64,000 nucleotides of DNA from Mycobacterium sp. E1747 (GTDB taxonomy: Bacteria; Actinomycetota; Actinomycetes; Mycobacteriales; Mycobacteriaceae): contig NZ_LZJI01000083.1 in the NCBI RefSeq assembly GCF_001667775.1, positions 23,232-87,231 on the forward strand, written 5' to 3'. This document shows positions 44,684 to 53,597 of the stretch, one piece after another (positions within the stretch are counted from its first letter, which is position 1; each line of letters opens with the position of its first letter). Under the pieces are notes generated by a model. It did no database searches, was not told the origin of the DNA, and saw only the letters and a list, made by a program, of their open reading frames with translations. The translations under genes and the position numbers were made by a program.

Positions 44684-46162
44684 TCAGACGGCACCAGCGG
44701 TGTCGAGGAAGAGATCGCCCAAGGGATGCGTCGCGGGACTGAGCGCCTCGTCGGTCACCCATCGTGTGAGCCGGTGTAACGGCTCGAACGCGTCCTGCGG
44801 TCCGGCGAATGTGGGCGCACACGCGTAGCCGAGCGACACGATGCGTTGAGCTCCGGACAGTGCTGCGGCATCGCGCAATTCGAGCTTGAGCGACTCCGGA
44901 TAAACACCGACCGTCTGGGTGTAGCTGTCGAAGCGCTGAATTGCTTCGTCGACCGAGTCCACTGGCACCAGGTTCGCCACCCGGTCATCGAGGGCTGCGG
45001 CAAAATCCACCGGCTCCGGCATGTGAGAGACGATGATTGCGCCCTCGTCGTGGCGGCCGCCGATCACGGTGAACCACTCGTCGTCGAAGCGCGCGGCGTC
45101 CAGTGCCCCCCGCAGTGCGGGCGCGATGCCTCTCTTGGGGCGCGTACTGACACGTTGGGGCAGCGCCATCAACTCTTGATACACCCGCTTCCCGAATTCC
45201 CGCAGCTTGTCGATTCCCGCGCCGTCGGTGCCGGACTCGACGAAAACCGTCCGGGCGTTCGCGCAGGCCGCCTGGTTCAAGTGCCCGATGTCGACGGCAA
45301 GCCGTGCGGCGGCATCGGCGAAAGCCGCGTCTGTGTTGAGCGCGGCCGCGCCGATCACGCTCGCGCTGCGCTTGGGATCGAAACTCACCAACTCCAGGCC
45401 CGGTTGCAGATACCGAGTGACATGTTTGATTGACCCGAAACCGCCCCATGCCACGATCTTTTCGAGGTTCGCCGGCTGATAGAGGGGCTGTTCGACCTTC
45501 TCGTCACCGCCACGCCAGTATGCCGAACTCAAATGACGCGTTTCGGGGTGGTCGGGCGCCATTTCGACCATCGTGACGGCAATCGCCGCCGCGGTCAGGG
45601 GATCATTCGACGGGCTCTTGATGATCGCGTCGCCGCGGGTTAGCGCGTTACGGATGACCGCGAGGGCTGCCAGCATGGGCGAATTGCCGGCTGTGATGTG
45701 CACGCAACGACTGCCGAACGCACGTACGTTCAGCGTCCTGCCGTCGGACAGCGCTGTGCGCACCCAGCCGTCGAGATGAGCGCGGCCGATCCCGACATCG
45801 AGCATGTCGGTCAGCGCCTCACGGCTGAAAAGCGCGGGTATCAGCCGAAATTGCTCGTCGACGATCGGCGGTGTCGTGGGAGCAGCATCGTAGGACATCT
45901 CGCGCGCCTGTGCGAGATGCTCGTTGCCCGCACAGTCCAATCGGGTGCCGAGTTCAACAAGGTAGTCGACGATCTCGTCGAGCGGGCGAGCATGGATATC
46001 ACTTAATGCGGCGGGGTCGGCTAAGGACAGCTGCGCGGTTCGCGACGCGACATCGGGCGAAAGGAAGATACCGCCGTCGGCGCGAGCTCCGTGTTCGATG
46101 AGGTCGTCGGTGATGACCTGACCGCGAATCACCAACGGTACGAGAGGTTTCGAGGTAGTCAT
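44684..46162 (-). CDS. LuxC-like acyl-CoA/acyl reductase
   Basis: Fatty-acyl reductase of the LuxC family, aldehyde-dehydrogenase fold, 492 aa. It shows AGNSPMLAALAVIRNAL near residue 158, AIIKSPSNDP at 179-188 (cofactor region), and the catalytic Cys300 in NQAACANAR. It would reduce an activated acyl group to an aldehyde with NADPH. The ATG at 46162 overlaps the stop of the LuxE-like gene (ATGA), matching the functional LuxE-to-LuxC acyl transfer known from luminous bacteria. No LuxD-like thioesterase lies nearby. Confidence 0.85.
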   Translation of the reverse strand: MTTSKPLVPLVIRGQVITDDLIEHGARADGGIFLSPDVASRTAQLSLADPAALSDIHARPLDEIVDYLVELGTRLDCAGNEHLAQAREMSYDAAPTTPPIVDEQFRLIPALFSREALTDMLDVGIGRAHLDGWVRTALSDGRTLNVRAFGSRCVHITAGNSPMLAALAVIRNALTRGDAIIKSPSNDPLTAAAIAVTMVEMAPDHPETRHLSSAYWRGGDEKVEQPLYQPANLEKIVAWGGFGSIKHVTRYLQPGLELVSFDPKRSASVIGAAALNTDAAFADAAARLAVDIGHLNQAACANARTVFVESGTDGAGIDKLREFGKRVYQELMALPQRVSTRPKRGIAPALRGALDAARFDDEWFTVIGGRHDEGAIIVSHMPEPVDFAAALDDRVANLVPVDSVDEAIQRFDSYTQTVGVYPESLKLELRDAAALSGAQRIVSLGYACAPTFAGPQDAFEPLHRLTRWVTDEALSPATHPLGDLFLDTAGAV

Positions 46163-47586
46163 GTTGTCGACAGAAACTCCAGCGTCTCATGATGTGCCGC
46201 GTCGGTTGCCGCACAGGTGATTTTGTCATCGCCGTCGTGTCCTGCGCCGAACCGCTCGATGCGGTTATCGCAGCCTGGCGTGGTTTGACCGCAGGCGCAC
46301 GGTTCGTAGTGCATGGTTACCTTGTCGCCGGTGATGAACCCACCCCACCGGGTCATCACGGCGGTGTCGAAGAACGCGGCTCGCCCCGTGACGGTGCCGG
46401 TTCGGGAGTGGGCGGCACCGGTGTCAGGATCAAGGACGAACGGGACGAGCCATGGATTGAAGTGGTAGCGTCCGTGCTCGCATTCTCTTGCCGCGAGCGT
46501 GATTTCGGACATCCCGTATCCTGATCGGATTCGCGTCGCACCGAAGAACTCCACGACGTCGTTCTGCCAGCCCTCGGGCTGCACCACGCCCTTTGCGCCT
46601 CCGCCGAGTGCGACCACGGAATCGGCTGCAAACACGTCTCGCTTGCCCGCAGCCAGGCCCGCCAGTGCGAGACTGTGCACGGTGTGACCGACCGCGACCG
46701 TGAAGATCCGCCGCCCCGCCAGTTCGCTTGTCAGTCGGTCCAGAAACTCCTCGAGTAGTTCCGGCATCCGGCGCAGCAGACCGTCGAATTCGTCCTTGCG
46801 AGCTAATAATTCGGGATCGAGCGTCAGCTGCCGCAATGTCCCCTTTGCCGTCGCGTCGCGCAGGCGACCGGCCAGGAACATCACGTCGGCACTGAGCCGG
46901 CCCGGCAAGGCCGCATGGAAGCGGTCTGGACTCTTGGCCACGTGGACCTCGATAGCGTCGTTGAGACGCGTGACCATCGCGCTGCCACTGCGAAAGTAGG
47001 GGAATATCACGTCCATTGGGTCGGCTTCACGGCAGTCCTCGTCGGCGCCGAACTCCTGCGCGAATGTCGCCGCGAATGCCGCGCCTAGGGTGTCGAACTC
47101 CCGCTGTGTCCACGGGACCAGAGAGAACGAGCCCGAAGTTCCGGATGAATGACACACGCGCAGTGGGCTTTCGGCGTCCAGCAGCGCGAACCATTCGTCC
47201 AGACACCGGCATGCTGCGGCATCCAAGCCGGTCAGATCGACGGTCGTCAGCCGTGACAGCCATCGCGTGAGATCTGCGAAGCGCTTCTTTTCGATCAGCG
47301 ACGTCGGATACGACTTGTAGAACGCGTGGTCGAACAACAGCGGAACGACATCGTCGACGGCGTCCAGACGAGTCACGCCGAGCTCGTCCGCCACTCGACG
47401 CAGCAGCGGAATCTCGTTGCGCAACTGGTCGAATCGTGCTTGCACCGCGCCTCGCTGCAGTTCCGCCAGCACCTCAGCATCCAAGCCGTTCATTCGTGTC
47501 AACGACCCCCCGAACGCATCAATCGGGTCGTGAAGAAAGCGGTTGAGCGTCAACGGCTCATTCGACTTTACAACGGGTACGCGCAC
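46159..47586 (-). CDS. LuxE-like acyl-protein synthetase (acyl-activating enzyme)
   Basis: ANL-superfamily acyl activator of the LuxE type, 475 aa. The phosphate-binding HSSGTSGSFS is at 146-155, GGGAKG near 328, and GYGMSEI at 356-362 is the adenylate-forming A5-like motif. A C-terminal CACG...PGC cluster near residue 430 could bind metal. It would activate a free acid with ATP and pass it to the LuxC-like partner. It starts at a GTG with a strong leaderless promoter. Confidence 0.85.
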   Translation of the reverse strand: MRVPVVKSNEPLTLNRFLHDPIDAFGGSLTRMNGLDAEVLAELQRGAVQARFDQLRNEIPLLRRVADELGVTRLDAVDDVVPLLFDHAFYKSYPTSLIEKKRFADLTRWLSRLTTVDLTGLDAAACRCLDEWFALLDAESPLRVCHSSGTSGSFSLVPWTQREFDTLGAAFAATFAQEFGADEDCREADPMDVIFPYFRSGSAMVTRLNDAIEVHVAKSPDRFHAALPGRLSADVMFLAGRLRDATAKGTLRQLTLDPELLARKDEFDGLLRRMPELLEEFLDRLTSELAGRRIFTVAVGHTVHSLALAGLAAGKRDVFAADSVVALGGGAKGVVQPEGWQNDVVEFFGATRIRSGYGMSEITLAARECEHGRYHFNPWLVPFVLDPDTGAAHSRTGTVTGRAAFFDTAVMTRWGGFITGDKVTMHYEPCACGQTTPGCDNRIERFGAGHDGDDKITCAATDAAHHETLEFLSTT

Positions 47587-47593
47587 ACTGTTA

Positions 47594-47623
47594 ACTATAA
47601 GTGGCGCCAGTGGAGCTCGTCAA
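47594..47623 (-). promoter_or_regulatory. Strong leaderless promoter of LuxE/LuxC-like operon
   Basis: On the minus strand TTGACG (47623-47618), 18 bases, TATAGT (47599-47594), then 7 nt to the GTG at 47586. This is the best sigma-A match in the window. Confidence 0.65.
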
Positions 47624-47784
47624 TGCAGCGGTTGGTTTTGCATGGACGATGGGCAGGACGGCTGTCCGCATCGCGTCCCGCGAGAGCTCGGATAGCGATT
47701 GACGATCTGCGAAACACTCGTTTCAGCAGACATCCTCGGGATCCTCACGCTGGCAAGGGATTCCGTTCGCTACCTCGGAAACCT

Positions 47785-48411
47785 CTAGCAGGAGAATTGG
47801 CCGTAGAGCGTGTTCCACACGATGTCGGTCCAAGCCGCTACGCTCTCGGAAATCCGGGATTCAGGCCCCGGCCCGATGATCCGGCGTATCCCGTTCTCGG
47901 TCAGGTACACCAACCACCGGGCGAGTTCGGCTTCATCTATTGCGGGGTTGACCCAGCCGCCGCCTTGTCCCAGGGCGATGTGCTTCTCGACTGCGTGCTG
48001 GGCGTTTGATAACGCTGAGGTGAGTTGAGCGCGCAACTCCGCATCGTGGGCGCCGGTCTCGTACACAGCTGAGATCAGCTTCATCCGTGGCCGACAGACC
48101 GCGACGACGTCCTGCAGGCCCTGCGCGAGCAATGCGCGCGTGGGCGGGCCGTCAGCAGGCCACGCCCGAGCGGCCTGCACCACCAGGTCGATCAGCTCGT
48201 CCAGCCAGATGCTGAGCACGTCGATTTTGCTGTCGAAGTACTTGTAAAAGCTGGTGCGCGAGACACCGGCGGCGTCGACCAGGCGCGCGAGCGTGAGATC
48301 GGCGAATCGCGGTTCTTCACCAATCAGAACCTGGAGCGAGCTCACCAAAGCTCGCTCCACCTCTGAGCGACGCTGCGCCCGGCTCTCGGCGCGTCCCACG
48401 CGCCGCACCAC
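47785..48411 (-). CDS. TetR family transcriptional regulator
   Basis: Regulator of 208 aa. The helix-turn-helix is at about 38-62 (LARLVDAAGVSRTSFYKYFDSK), and it ends TDIVWNTLYGQFSC. I use the GTG at 48411, preceded by GAGGGGG and 3 bases from the stop of the upstream TetR; the frame is open much further but the extra part is unlike TetR. Second gene of a two-TetR transcript, the same plan as 29281/29898. It lies upstream of the LuxE/LuxC-like operon. Confidence 0.9.
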   Translation of the reverse strand: MVRRVGRAESRAQRRSEVERALVSSLQVLIGEEPRFADLTLARLVDAAGVSRTSFYKYFDSKIDVLSIWLDELIDLVVQAARAWPADGPPTRALLAQGLQDVVAVCRPRMKLISAVYETGAHDAELRAQLTSALSNAQHAVEKHIALGQGGGWVNPAIDEAELARWLVYLTENGIRRIIGPGPESRISESVAAWTDIVWNTLYGQFSC

Positions 48412-48413
48412 GA

Positions 48414-49013
48414 TCAGACCCCCTCGTACAGCGTGAACCAATGCATGTCCGTCATCGCCGCGATCGACTCCGGATCGGCTGTCGACCGCCCGGCGAAGCT
48501 GCGACGCAGGCCGAGCTCGGTCATCCAGGCCAACCACCGAGCAGTCGGCAGCGGTTGCAAGCCAACCCGGACCAATCCGGCGGCCTGCCCTTCCATTATG
48601 TGATCGCCGACCCGCTGCGCCGCGTGCTCCATGGAAGTCGTGAAGGACTCCCGCAACTGCGTGTCGTACTCCGACACCTCCGAAGCGGCGGCCATCACGC
48701 GGCGATGTGGTGCATACGCCGCGAACAGCGCCGTCATCGCCCGATTGAGCTCGACTCGCGTCGACTTCGGCGCGTCCAGCCACAGCGCCGAGGCGCTGAC
48801 CAGTTCTGTGATGGTGTCCGCAGCGATGGCGCGTATCAGGTCGACTTTGTCATCGAAGTGGGCATAGAAGGTCGGGCGCGAGATGGCCGCGGCACGGCAG
48901 ATGCCTGTCACGGTCAGTTCGGTGTAGCTGGTATCGCCTTGTTCGAGCATTGATTCGAGCGTCTCGCGGAGTCGAGCGGTCAGCGCCTCTCGGGGTGACG
49001 TTGGGCTGCTCAC
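48414..49013 (-). CDS. TetR family transcriptional regulator
   Basis: Regulator of 199 aa. Helix-turn-helix at about 33-56 (GICRAAAISRPTFYAHFDDK), ending MTDMHWFTLYEGV, which places it in the same paralogue group. The start is the GTG at 49013; TACCTT lies 7 nt upstream on the minus strand, so it is likely leaderless. It is divergent from LLM-A3, with promoter elements of the two genes only about 20 bases apart, so it may repress that gene and itself. Confidence 0.9.
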   Translation of the reverse strand: MSSPTSPREALTARLRETLESMLEQGDTSYTELTVTGICRAAAISRPTFYAHFDDKVDLIRAIAADTITELVSASALWLDAPKSTRVELNRAMTALFAAYAPHRRVMAAASEVSEYDTQLRESFTTSMEHAAQRVGDHIMEGQAAGLVRVGLQPLPTARWLAWMTELGLRRSFAGRSTADPESIAAMTDMHWFTLYEGV

Positions 49014-49039
49014 CAGGGTAAAGGTACCGGACTATTCAG

Positions 49040-49069
49040 TTGACACTAAATGCGTACTCACTGTAAGGT
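49040..49069 (+). promoter_or_regulatory. Leaderless sigma-A-type promoter of LLM-A3
   Basis: TTGACA (49040-49045), 18 bases, TAAGGT (49064-49069), then 7 nt to the GTG at 49077. This shows that the upstream in-frame ATG at 49050 lies inside the promoter and is not the start. Confidence 0.65.
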
Positions 49070-49076
49070 CGCCCGT

Positions 49077-50201
49077 GTGGTCGATTCCTGCGCAACTGAA
49101 CAGGCCGCGAATGCGGCGCCCGTCATCGACGACTTGAGCATCTTCCTTACGGCCGGCCGGCAGCGGCACCCGGGCGTGATACTTGAGGACGGCAGGCTCG
49201 CCGAGACACTTGGCTTGCATCGCGGCTTCCTATCCGAGCGCTACGACATCAAGGTCACCGGCCCGTTGCTCGGCGGCGTCGGCGCAGTCACCTCTCGGCT
49301 CTCGCTCGGGACCGGCGTGCTCGCAGCTGGGGCGAGGCATCCCGTGATGACCGCCGCACTGGGCGCCACGATGCAAGCCGCTTACGGGGAGCGCACCGTC
49401 CTCGGGCTCGGCCGCGGCCACACCACCTGGATGGAGACCCTCGGTCTGGCGAACCAGCCTGGCGCACTCGGGAAGATGTACTCGTTGCGCGCCTTCGTCG
49501 ATTACATCGACATCATCCGCAGGCTCTGGCGCGGTGAGACCGTCGACTACGACGGGCCGGCCGGTCGCTACGAAGGCATCTTCATGGCCGACCCGCCGCA
49601 GTGCACGCCACCGCCGATCTGGTGGGGTCTCATGGGTGGGCCTAAAGCGGCGAAGATCGCGGCAACCGTCGCCGACGGCGCCGTCATGCTCGACCTGATT
49701 ACCCCCGAAGCGGTGGCACGCACGGCCGAGATCATCAGAACGGAGCGCGAACGCGCCGGGCTCGATCCGGCCGGATTCCGACTCGCAGTAGGGGTGATCA
49801 CCACACCCGACTTCGACGAGGTGGGCGTTTTGAACCAAACCGCCGCCCGACTGCTCACCTACATCGTGGGCATGCCGTCGGTGGTGGAGTCCTACGCCGC
49901 CGTGAACGGGTGGGACGCTCGAATCCTCCACGAACTCACCGAGCATGCCTTGTTCAAGGCGCAGCGGACCAAGACCGCCGATTTGAGCTATCGCCGTGAC
50001 CAACTCATCGAAGCGGCCAAGCACGTTCCACTGGAGTGGATGCACGACAGTTGTGCGATCGGCTCGTCAGCCGAGGTGGTCACGAGTCTGCAGCGCTTCC
50101 GCGACGCGGGGGCCGACGAAGTGGTCATATACGGAAGCACCACCGCCGACAACGAGAAGGTCATCGAGCTGTGGCGTCAACGCCCCGAGGCCGTCGACTG
50201 A
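49077..50201 (+). CDS. LLM-class oxidoreductase, subtype A (copy A3)
   Basis: Luciferase-like oxidoreductase of 374 aa, subtype A: PVIDDLSIFL near residue 15, FLSERYDIKVTGPLLGGVGA, RHPVMTAALGATMQAAYG, and AGADEVVIYGST near the C-terminus. The start is set by the leaderless promoter at 49040-49069. It is convergent with the SnoaL-like/LLM-B3 block that follows. Compared with A1 and A2 it lacks a kinase directly downstream. F420 or flavin dependence is inferred from the family. Confidence 0.92.
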   Translation: MVDSCATEQAANAAPVIDDLSIFLTAGRQRHPGVILEDGRLAETLGLHRGFLSERYDIKVTGPLLGGVGAVTSRLSLGTGVLAAGARHPVMTAALGATMQAAYGERTVLGLGRGHTTWMETLGLANQPGALGKMYSLRAFVDYIDIIRRLWRGETVDYDGPAGRYEGIFMADPPQCTPPPIWWGLMGGPKAAKIAATVADGAVMLDLITPEAVARTAEIIRTERERAGLDPAGFRLAVGVITTPDFDEVGVLNQTAARLLTYIVGMPSVVESYAAVNGWDARILHELTEHALFKAQRTKTADLSYRRDQLIEAAKHVPLEWMHDSCAIGSSAEVVTSLQRFRDAGADEVVIYGSTTADNEKVIELWRQRPEAVD

Positions 50202-50243
50202 CGAGCATGATTGGGTGCAGTCGGCGCCATCTCAATCCGCTCC

Positions 50244-50711
50244 CTATCCGTCCAGTTCCGGCGGCGCCAACGACTCGCCATCAGTCCACACGAACCCCAA
50301 CACCATCTTTGCGACGCGCCAGCGACCGTCGACCCGCACATATTCGTGGTCGTACCAGCCGCCGATGTCCGCGTGCCGCATCGGATCCGAGGGCTCGGAG
50401 AGGTGGATCGCCTGCAGATAGGCGCGTGATGTCGCGCGGTCGCCGTCGATCGTGACAGCGTGATTGGTGATCATGTGGTGGGTCGCCCAGAACGGCTCCA
50501 CCACCGCCCCCGCGTACCGCGAGTACTCACTCGCCGGGAAGCTGCCCAACGGGGACTCGATCACACCATCGTCGGTGAATAACGCCGCGATGGCCGGCCA
50601 GTTCTTCGCGTCGACGCCAAGGGCGTAGGCCGTCAGCAGGTCGCCGATTTCAGCGCGGTCGACCAGCCACTGCAGTCGCGCTTCCGCACCGTCCGGGGGA
50701 TTCTGCGGCAT
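50244..50711 (-). CDS. SnoaL/NTF2-like protein
   Basis: Cone-fold protein of 155 aa: LVDRAEIGDLLTAYALGVDAKNW (15-38), LFTDDGVIE, HHMITNHAVTIDG and YDHEYVRVDGRWRV are the classical blocks of the SnoaL-4 (scytalone dehydratase/dioxygenase small-subunit-like) group. Such proteins act as dehydratases, cyclases or isomerases. GAGAGGAAA precedes the ATG at 50711. It follows LLM-B3 on the same strand after 135 bases. Confidence 0.85.
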   Translation of the reverse strand: MPQNPPDGAEARLQWLVDRAEIGDLLTAYALGVDAKNWPAIAALFTDDGVIESPLGSFPASEYSRYAGAVVEPFWATHHMITNHAVTIDGDRATSRAYLQAIHLSEPSDPMRHADIGGWYDHEYVRVDGRWRVAKMVLGFVWTDGESLAPPELDG

Positions 50712-50846
50712 CGATCCGTTTCCTCTCAGCCAACGCATCTGGGCTCGAAGGCAACCGGCAACGAGCCCACTGCACGGAAGCAGTCATCGTGGGACCGTCC
50801 CCGGCCCGAAGCGCACTCCTTCTTCGGGCCGGGAGACGTATCGCCG

Positions 50847-51986
50847 TCAGGCCTTGATGAGGCGGCAGATCTCGGCGGACGCCTCGATGATCTCTTCGGG
50901 GACTACCGGCATGAGCATCGGCGCGAAGTCGGCGATCAGGTTGATCGTCGCGCCCTGCTCGACGAAGGGCTTGATCTCAGCCGCGATGTCGTCAGGCGTG
51001 CCGTAGAAGAAGGTCTTGCGGACCATTTCTGGCGTGACGCGGTCGGTGACGGCGGTGAGGTCGTCGAGCGTCATCGAGTTGGGCCTCATGTGCAAGGCGT
51101 AGTGCCAGTCGAGCGGCATCACTGGGTCGATTCCCTCTGGCGCCCAATCATTCTGGTTGATCCGGCCGCCGGTCGCCGCGTACCACTTCACCAATGGGTT
51201 GTCGACGTATTGCTCGAAGTCGTCCTTGTCCTTGGTGATGAAACAGATGTGATGCAAACCGAAGTGGAACGTGTCGTCTCCACGACCGAGTGTCTTCAAA
51301 GTCTCTCGGTGCCCCTGAACGACTTTGCCGTACGCCTCGGGATCGGCGTACACGAACGGCGCACCTGTCCCGAAACCGTCCGCGTATTTCAGCGCCATCT
51401 CGACGAGACGGGGCCCCCCGCCCATCGCGATCACCTCTGGGCGGCGATCCTTGCCAGCGTTACCGATGAACGCGTCCTTGAGGTTGAAGAACTCCCCCTC
51501 GAAGCTCACTGGTTCGCGTTCAGTCCACAGCAAGCGCAGCACCTGCAGCGCCTCGTTGAGCCGCTTGAGGCCCTGCGACCGCTTGCGGCCGAACGGCCCG
51601 ATATGACGCACCTCTCCCGCGCCGAGCGACAGCAGCGCGTTGCCCTCGGTGGCCGACGCGAGCGTGAGCATGGTCTGAGCGAGTTCGGGAGCATCGCGGC
51701 GGGTGGCATCGGTACAGATCGCGAAGCCAAGCTGGTCGACCGCACTCATCGCGAACGACATCGTCACGAACGGATCCTGCAGGGAGTCGATGTCCGGAAA
51801 GTGCTCGGCCAGTGGCGTGTTCTCCGGAGTGAACAGTGCGTTCGGGAACCAGCTGGTGAGCTGATCCCAGATCGTCGCGTAGTCGATCTGCCCGGTCGCC
51901 TGCAGCGCCTGAGCGTACGGACCGGCCGTCTTGGGGCTGATGTGGCGAGACGCCCAGATTGCGATTCCGGCACGGACATCGGACAT
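50847..51986 (-). CDS. LLM-class oxidoreductase, subtype B (copy B3)
   Basis: Luciferase-like oxidoreductase of 379 aa, subtype B: IWDQLTSWFPNALFTPENTPLAE near residue 40, TDATRRDAPELAQTM, LGAGEVRHIGPFGRKRSQGLKRL, and MGGGPRLVEMALKYADG. AGGAGTG precedes the ATG at 51986. Divergent from the TetR at 52155 across two inverted repeats. It is the B partner of A3 by location. Confidence 0.93.
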   Translation of the reverse strand: MSDVRAGIAIWASRHISPKTAGPYAQALQATGQIDYATIWDQLTSWFPNALFTPENTPLAEHFPDIDSLQDPFVTMSFAMSAVDQLGFAICTDATRRDAPELAQTMLTLASATEGNALLSLGAGEVRHIGPFGRKRSQGLKRLNEALQVLRLLWTEREPVSFEGEFFNLKDAFIGNAGKDRRPEVIAMGGGPRLVEMALKYADGFGTGAPFVYADPEAYGKVVQGHRETLKTLGRGDDTFHFGLHHICFITKDKDDFEQYVDNPLVKWYAATGGRINQNDWAPEGIDPVMPLDWHYALHMRPNSMTLDDLTAVTDRVTPEMVRKTFFYGTPDDIAAEIKPFVEQGATINLIADFAPMLMPVVPEEIIEASAEICRLIKA

Positions 51987-52024
51987 GTATCACTCCTGTG
52001 TGAGTCTGTACGGAGAGCCGACGA

Positions 52025-52081
52025 AGTGTCGGACACTCGACCTCAAATGACATTACAACAGAGAGAATTTGTCAACAAATT
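52025..52081. promoter_or_regulatory. Two candidate TetR operators
   Basis: Two palindromes lie between LLM-B3 and the divergent TetR: AGTGTC-G-GACACT (52025-52037, perfect) and AATTTGT-CA-ACAAATT (52066-52081, perfect). Both are in the only AT-rich stretch here. Control by the adjacent TetR is inference. Confidence 0.5.
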
Positions 52082-52154
52082 TCCGCACATTGTGTGCTCG
52101 AAAGAGCTGATTTGACGGACAGACTTGCTACGTCTGTGGTTTACACTTCGGCGT

Positions 52155-52760
52155 GTGTCCAACCCGGCTGGAGTCTCGTCTCGTGACGTCTCACGCGGCC
52201 TGATCCTGTCGGCGGCGCGCGACTGTTTCCGCCGCAACGGAATCCGGGCCACCACCATGGACGTCATCGCCAAGACCGCGGGGGTGTCACGACAGACCGT
52301 GTACAAGAACTTCTCAACGCGCCTCGAGTTGATCAATGCGGCTGTTGCCGAACGGATCTCGGAACTCGCAGACGATATCGACAAGCGGTTCGAGCATGAC
52401 ACGCTCGTCGATGCGTTCGTCCGTCGGGTGTCGGAGATCGTCGACGCGATAGGCACCGACACGGAACTCGCGACGCTCATTGGCAAGGACTCGCCCGTTA
52501 CCCTGCATCAAGCGTTGTGGCAGCCAGCCGTGCACGACCGCGGACTTCGGGAGTGGCGAGCCTGGTTGCGGCAGGCGCGCAAGGAGGCACTTCTCCGGTC
52601 TGACGTCGCCGACGCAGACATCTATGAGTGGCTTCAAACCGTGCTGACATCGTTGATCCTGCGTCCTGACCCCGATCTAGAGCACCGACGCACGCTGATC
52701 GAAGTGTTCCTCGTGGACTCACTCGGCCTGCGCGGGCCCGTGTGGAGGGCCGCGCACTGA
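52155..52760 (+). CDS. TetR family transcriptional regulator
   Basis: Regulator of 201 aa. Helix-turn-helix at about 33-57 (TTMDVIAKTAGVSRQTVYKNFSTR). The GTG at 52155 is chosen because TACACT (52142-52147) lies 7 nt upstream, a leaderless start. It does not end in the IVWNTLY motif and so belongs to a separate subfamily from the main group. It is divergent from LLM-B3 and ends before a convergent SDR. Confidence 0.9.
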   Translation: MSNPAGVSSRDVSRGLILSAARDCFRRNGIRATTMDVIAKTAGVSRQTVYKNFSTRLELINAAVAERISELADDIDKRFEHDTLVDAFVRRVSEIVDAIGTDTELATLIGKDSPVTLHQALWQPAVHDRGLREWRAWLRQARKEALLRSDVADADIYEWLQTVLTSLILRPDPDLEHRRTLIEVFLVDSLGLRGPVWRAAH

Positions 52761-52781
52761 TTCGGGCGGGCGCTTGGGTTA

Positions 52782-52803
52782 CGGGGTCGGCCAGAGGACC
52801 CCG
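52782..52803. terminator. Hairpin between convergent TetR and SDR genes
   Basis: CGGGGTC and GACCCCG form a 7-bp stem with an 8-base loop; GGCCAG...CTGGCC gives an alternative pairing across the same region. Confidence 0.45.
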
Positions 52804-52832
52804 CGCTGGCCGAGTGGTGCGGCGGAATCTGG

Positions 52833-53597
52833 TCACACCGCGGTGTAGCCACCGTCAATGGGAATGGCCGCGCCGGTTAGGAACGTCGACTCGTCGCTGG
52901 CGAGAAACACTGCGGCCGAAGCGATCTCCATCGGCGTACCCAGTCGTCCCAGCGGTGTCGTGGTCTCGGTGGTGTCCAGCAGTGCCTTGAGCACTTCGGG
53001 ATGATTTGCTTCGAGCGCAGTGAGCATCGTGGTCTTCACCACTCCCGGACAAATCGCGTTGCAGCGCACGCCGCTTCGACCGTATTCGGCCGCGGTTGAG
53101 CGGGTGAGGCCGATCACCGCAGCCTTGCTGGCACAGTAGGCCGACAGGCCCGGGAAGGCGATGAGACCTGCGACCGAAGCGGTGTTGATGATGGATCCAC
53201 CGCCTTGCGCGATCATGATGGGCAACGCGTGCCGCGTACCGCTGAAGACCGCGCGGGTGTTGACGGCATACACCCGATCAAAGTCCTCGAGCGTGTAATC
53301 AGCTAGCGCACTGAGGGTTCCGTCGATCCCGGCGTTGTTGCAGAGTGCATCGAGGCGGCCGAACTCGGCGACCGTCCGGGTCACCAGTGCCGCGACTGCG
53401 GCATCATCGCTAACGTCTGTCGATACTGCGATCGCGTCATCGCCCAATTCCGCGGCCACCTCGGTTTCTTTGCCGCTGATGTCGGCAATCGCGATCTGGG
53501 CGCCCTCGGCGTGCAGCGCCCGGGCCATGGCAGCCCCGATTCCACTGCCACCGCCAGTGACGATCGCGACCTTGCCTGCTAGACGCCCAATTGCCAT
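52833..53597 (-). CDS. Short-chain dehydrogenase/reductase (FabG-like)
   Basis: Classical SDR of 254 aa. TGGGSGIG is at 14-21, Asp39 after the second strand suggests NAD preference, NNAG at 87-90, Ser141, and YCASK at 154-158. It ends with the PIDGGYTAV tail. GGAGATG precedes the ATG at 53597. It follows LLM-A4 after 82 bases on the same strand and is probably in the B4, kinase, A4, SDR transcript. Confidence 0.93.
   Translation of the reverse strand: MAIGRLAGKVAIVTGGGSGIGAAMARALHAEGAQIAIADISGKETEVAAELGDDAIAVSTDVSDDAAVAALVTRTVAEFGRLDALCNNAGIDGTLSALADYTLEDFDRVYAVNTRAVFSGTRHALPIMIAQGGGSIINTASVAGLIAFPGLSAYCASKAAVIGLTRSTAAEYGRSGVRCNAICPGVVKTTMLTALEANHPEVLKALLDTTETTTPLGRLGTPMEIASAAVFLASDESTFLTGAAIPIDGGYTAV

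Noticed and set aside
51090..52115. 341-codon plus-strand frame
   Set aside because: Antisense to LLM-B3 and low-complexity in composition.
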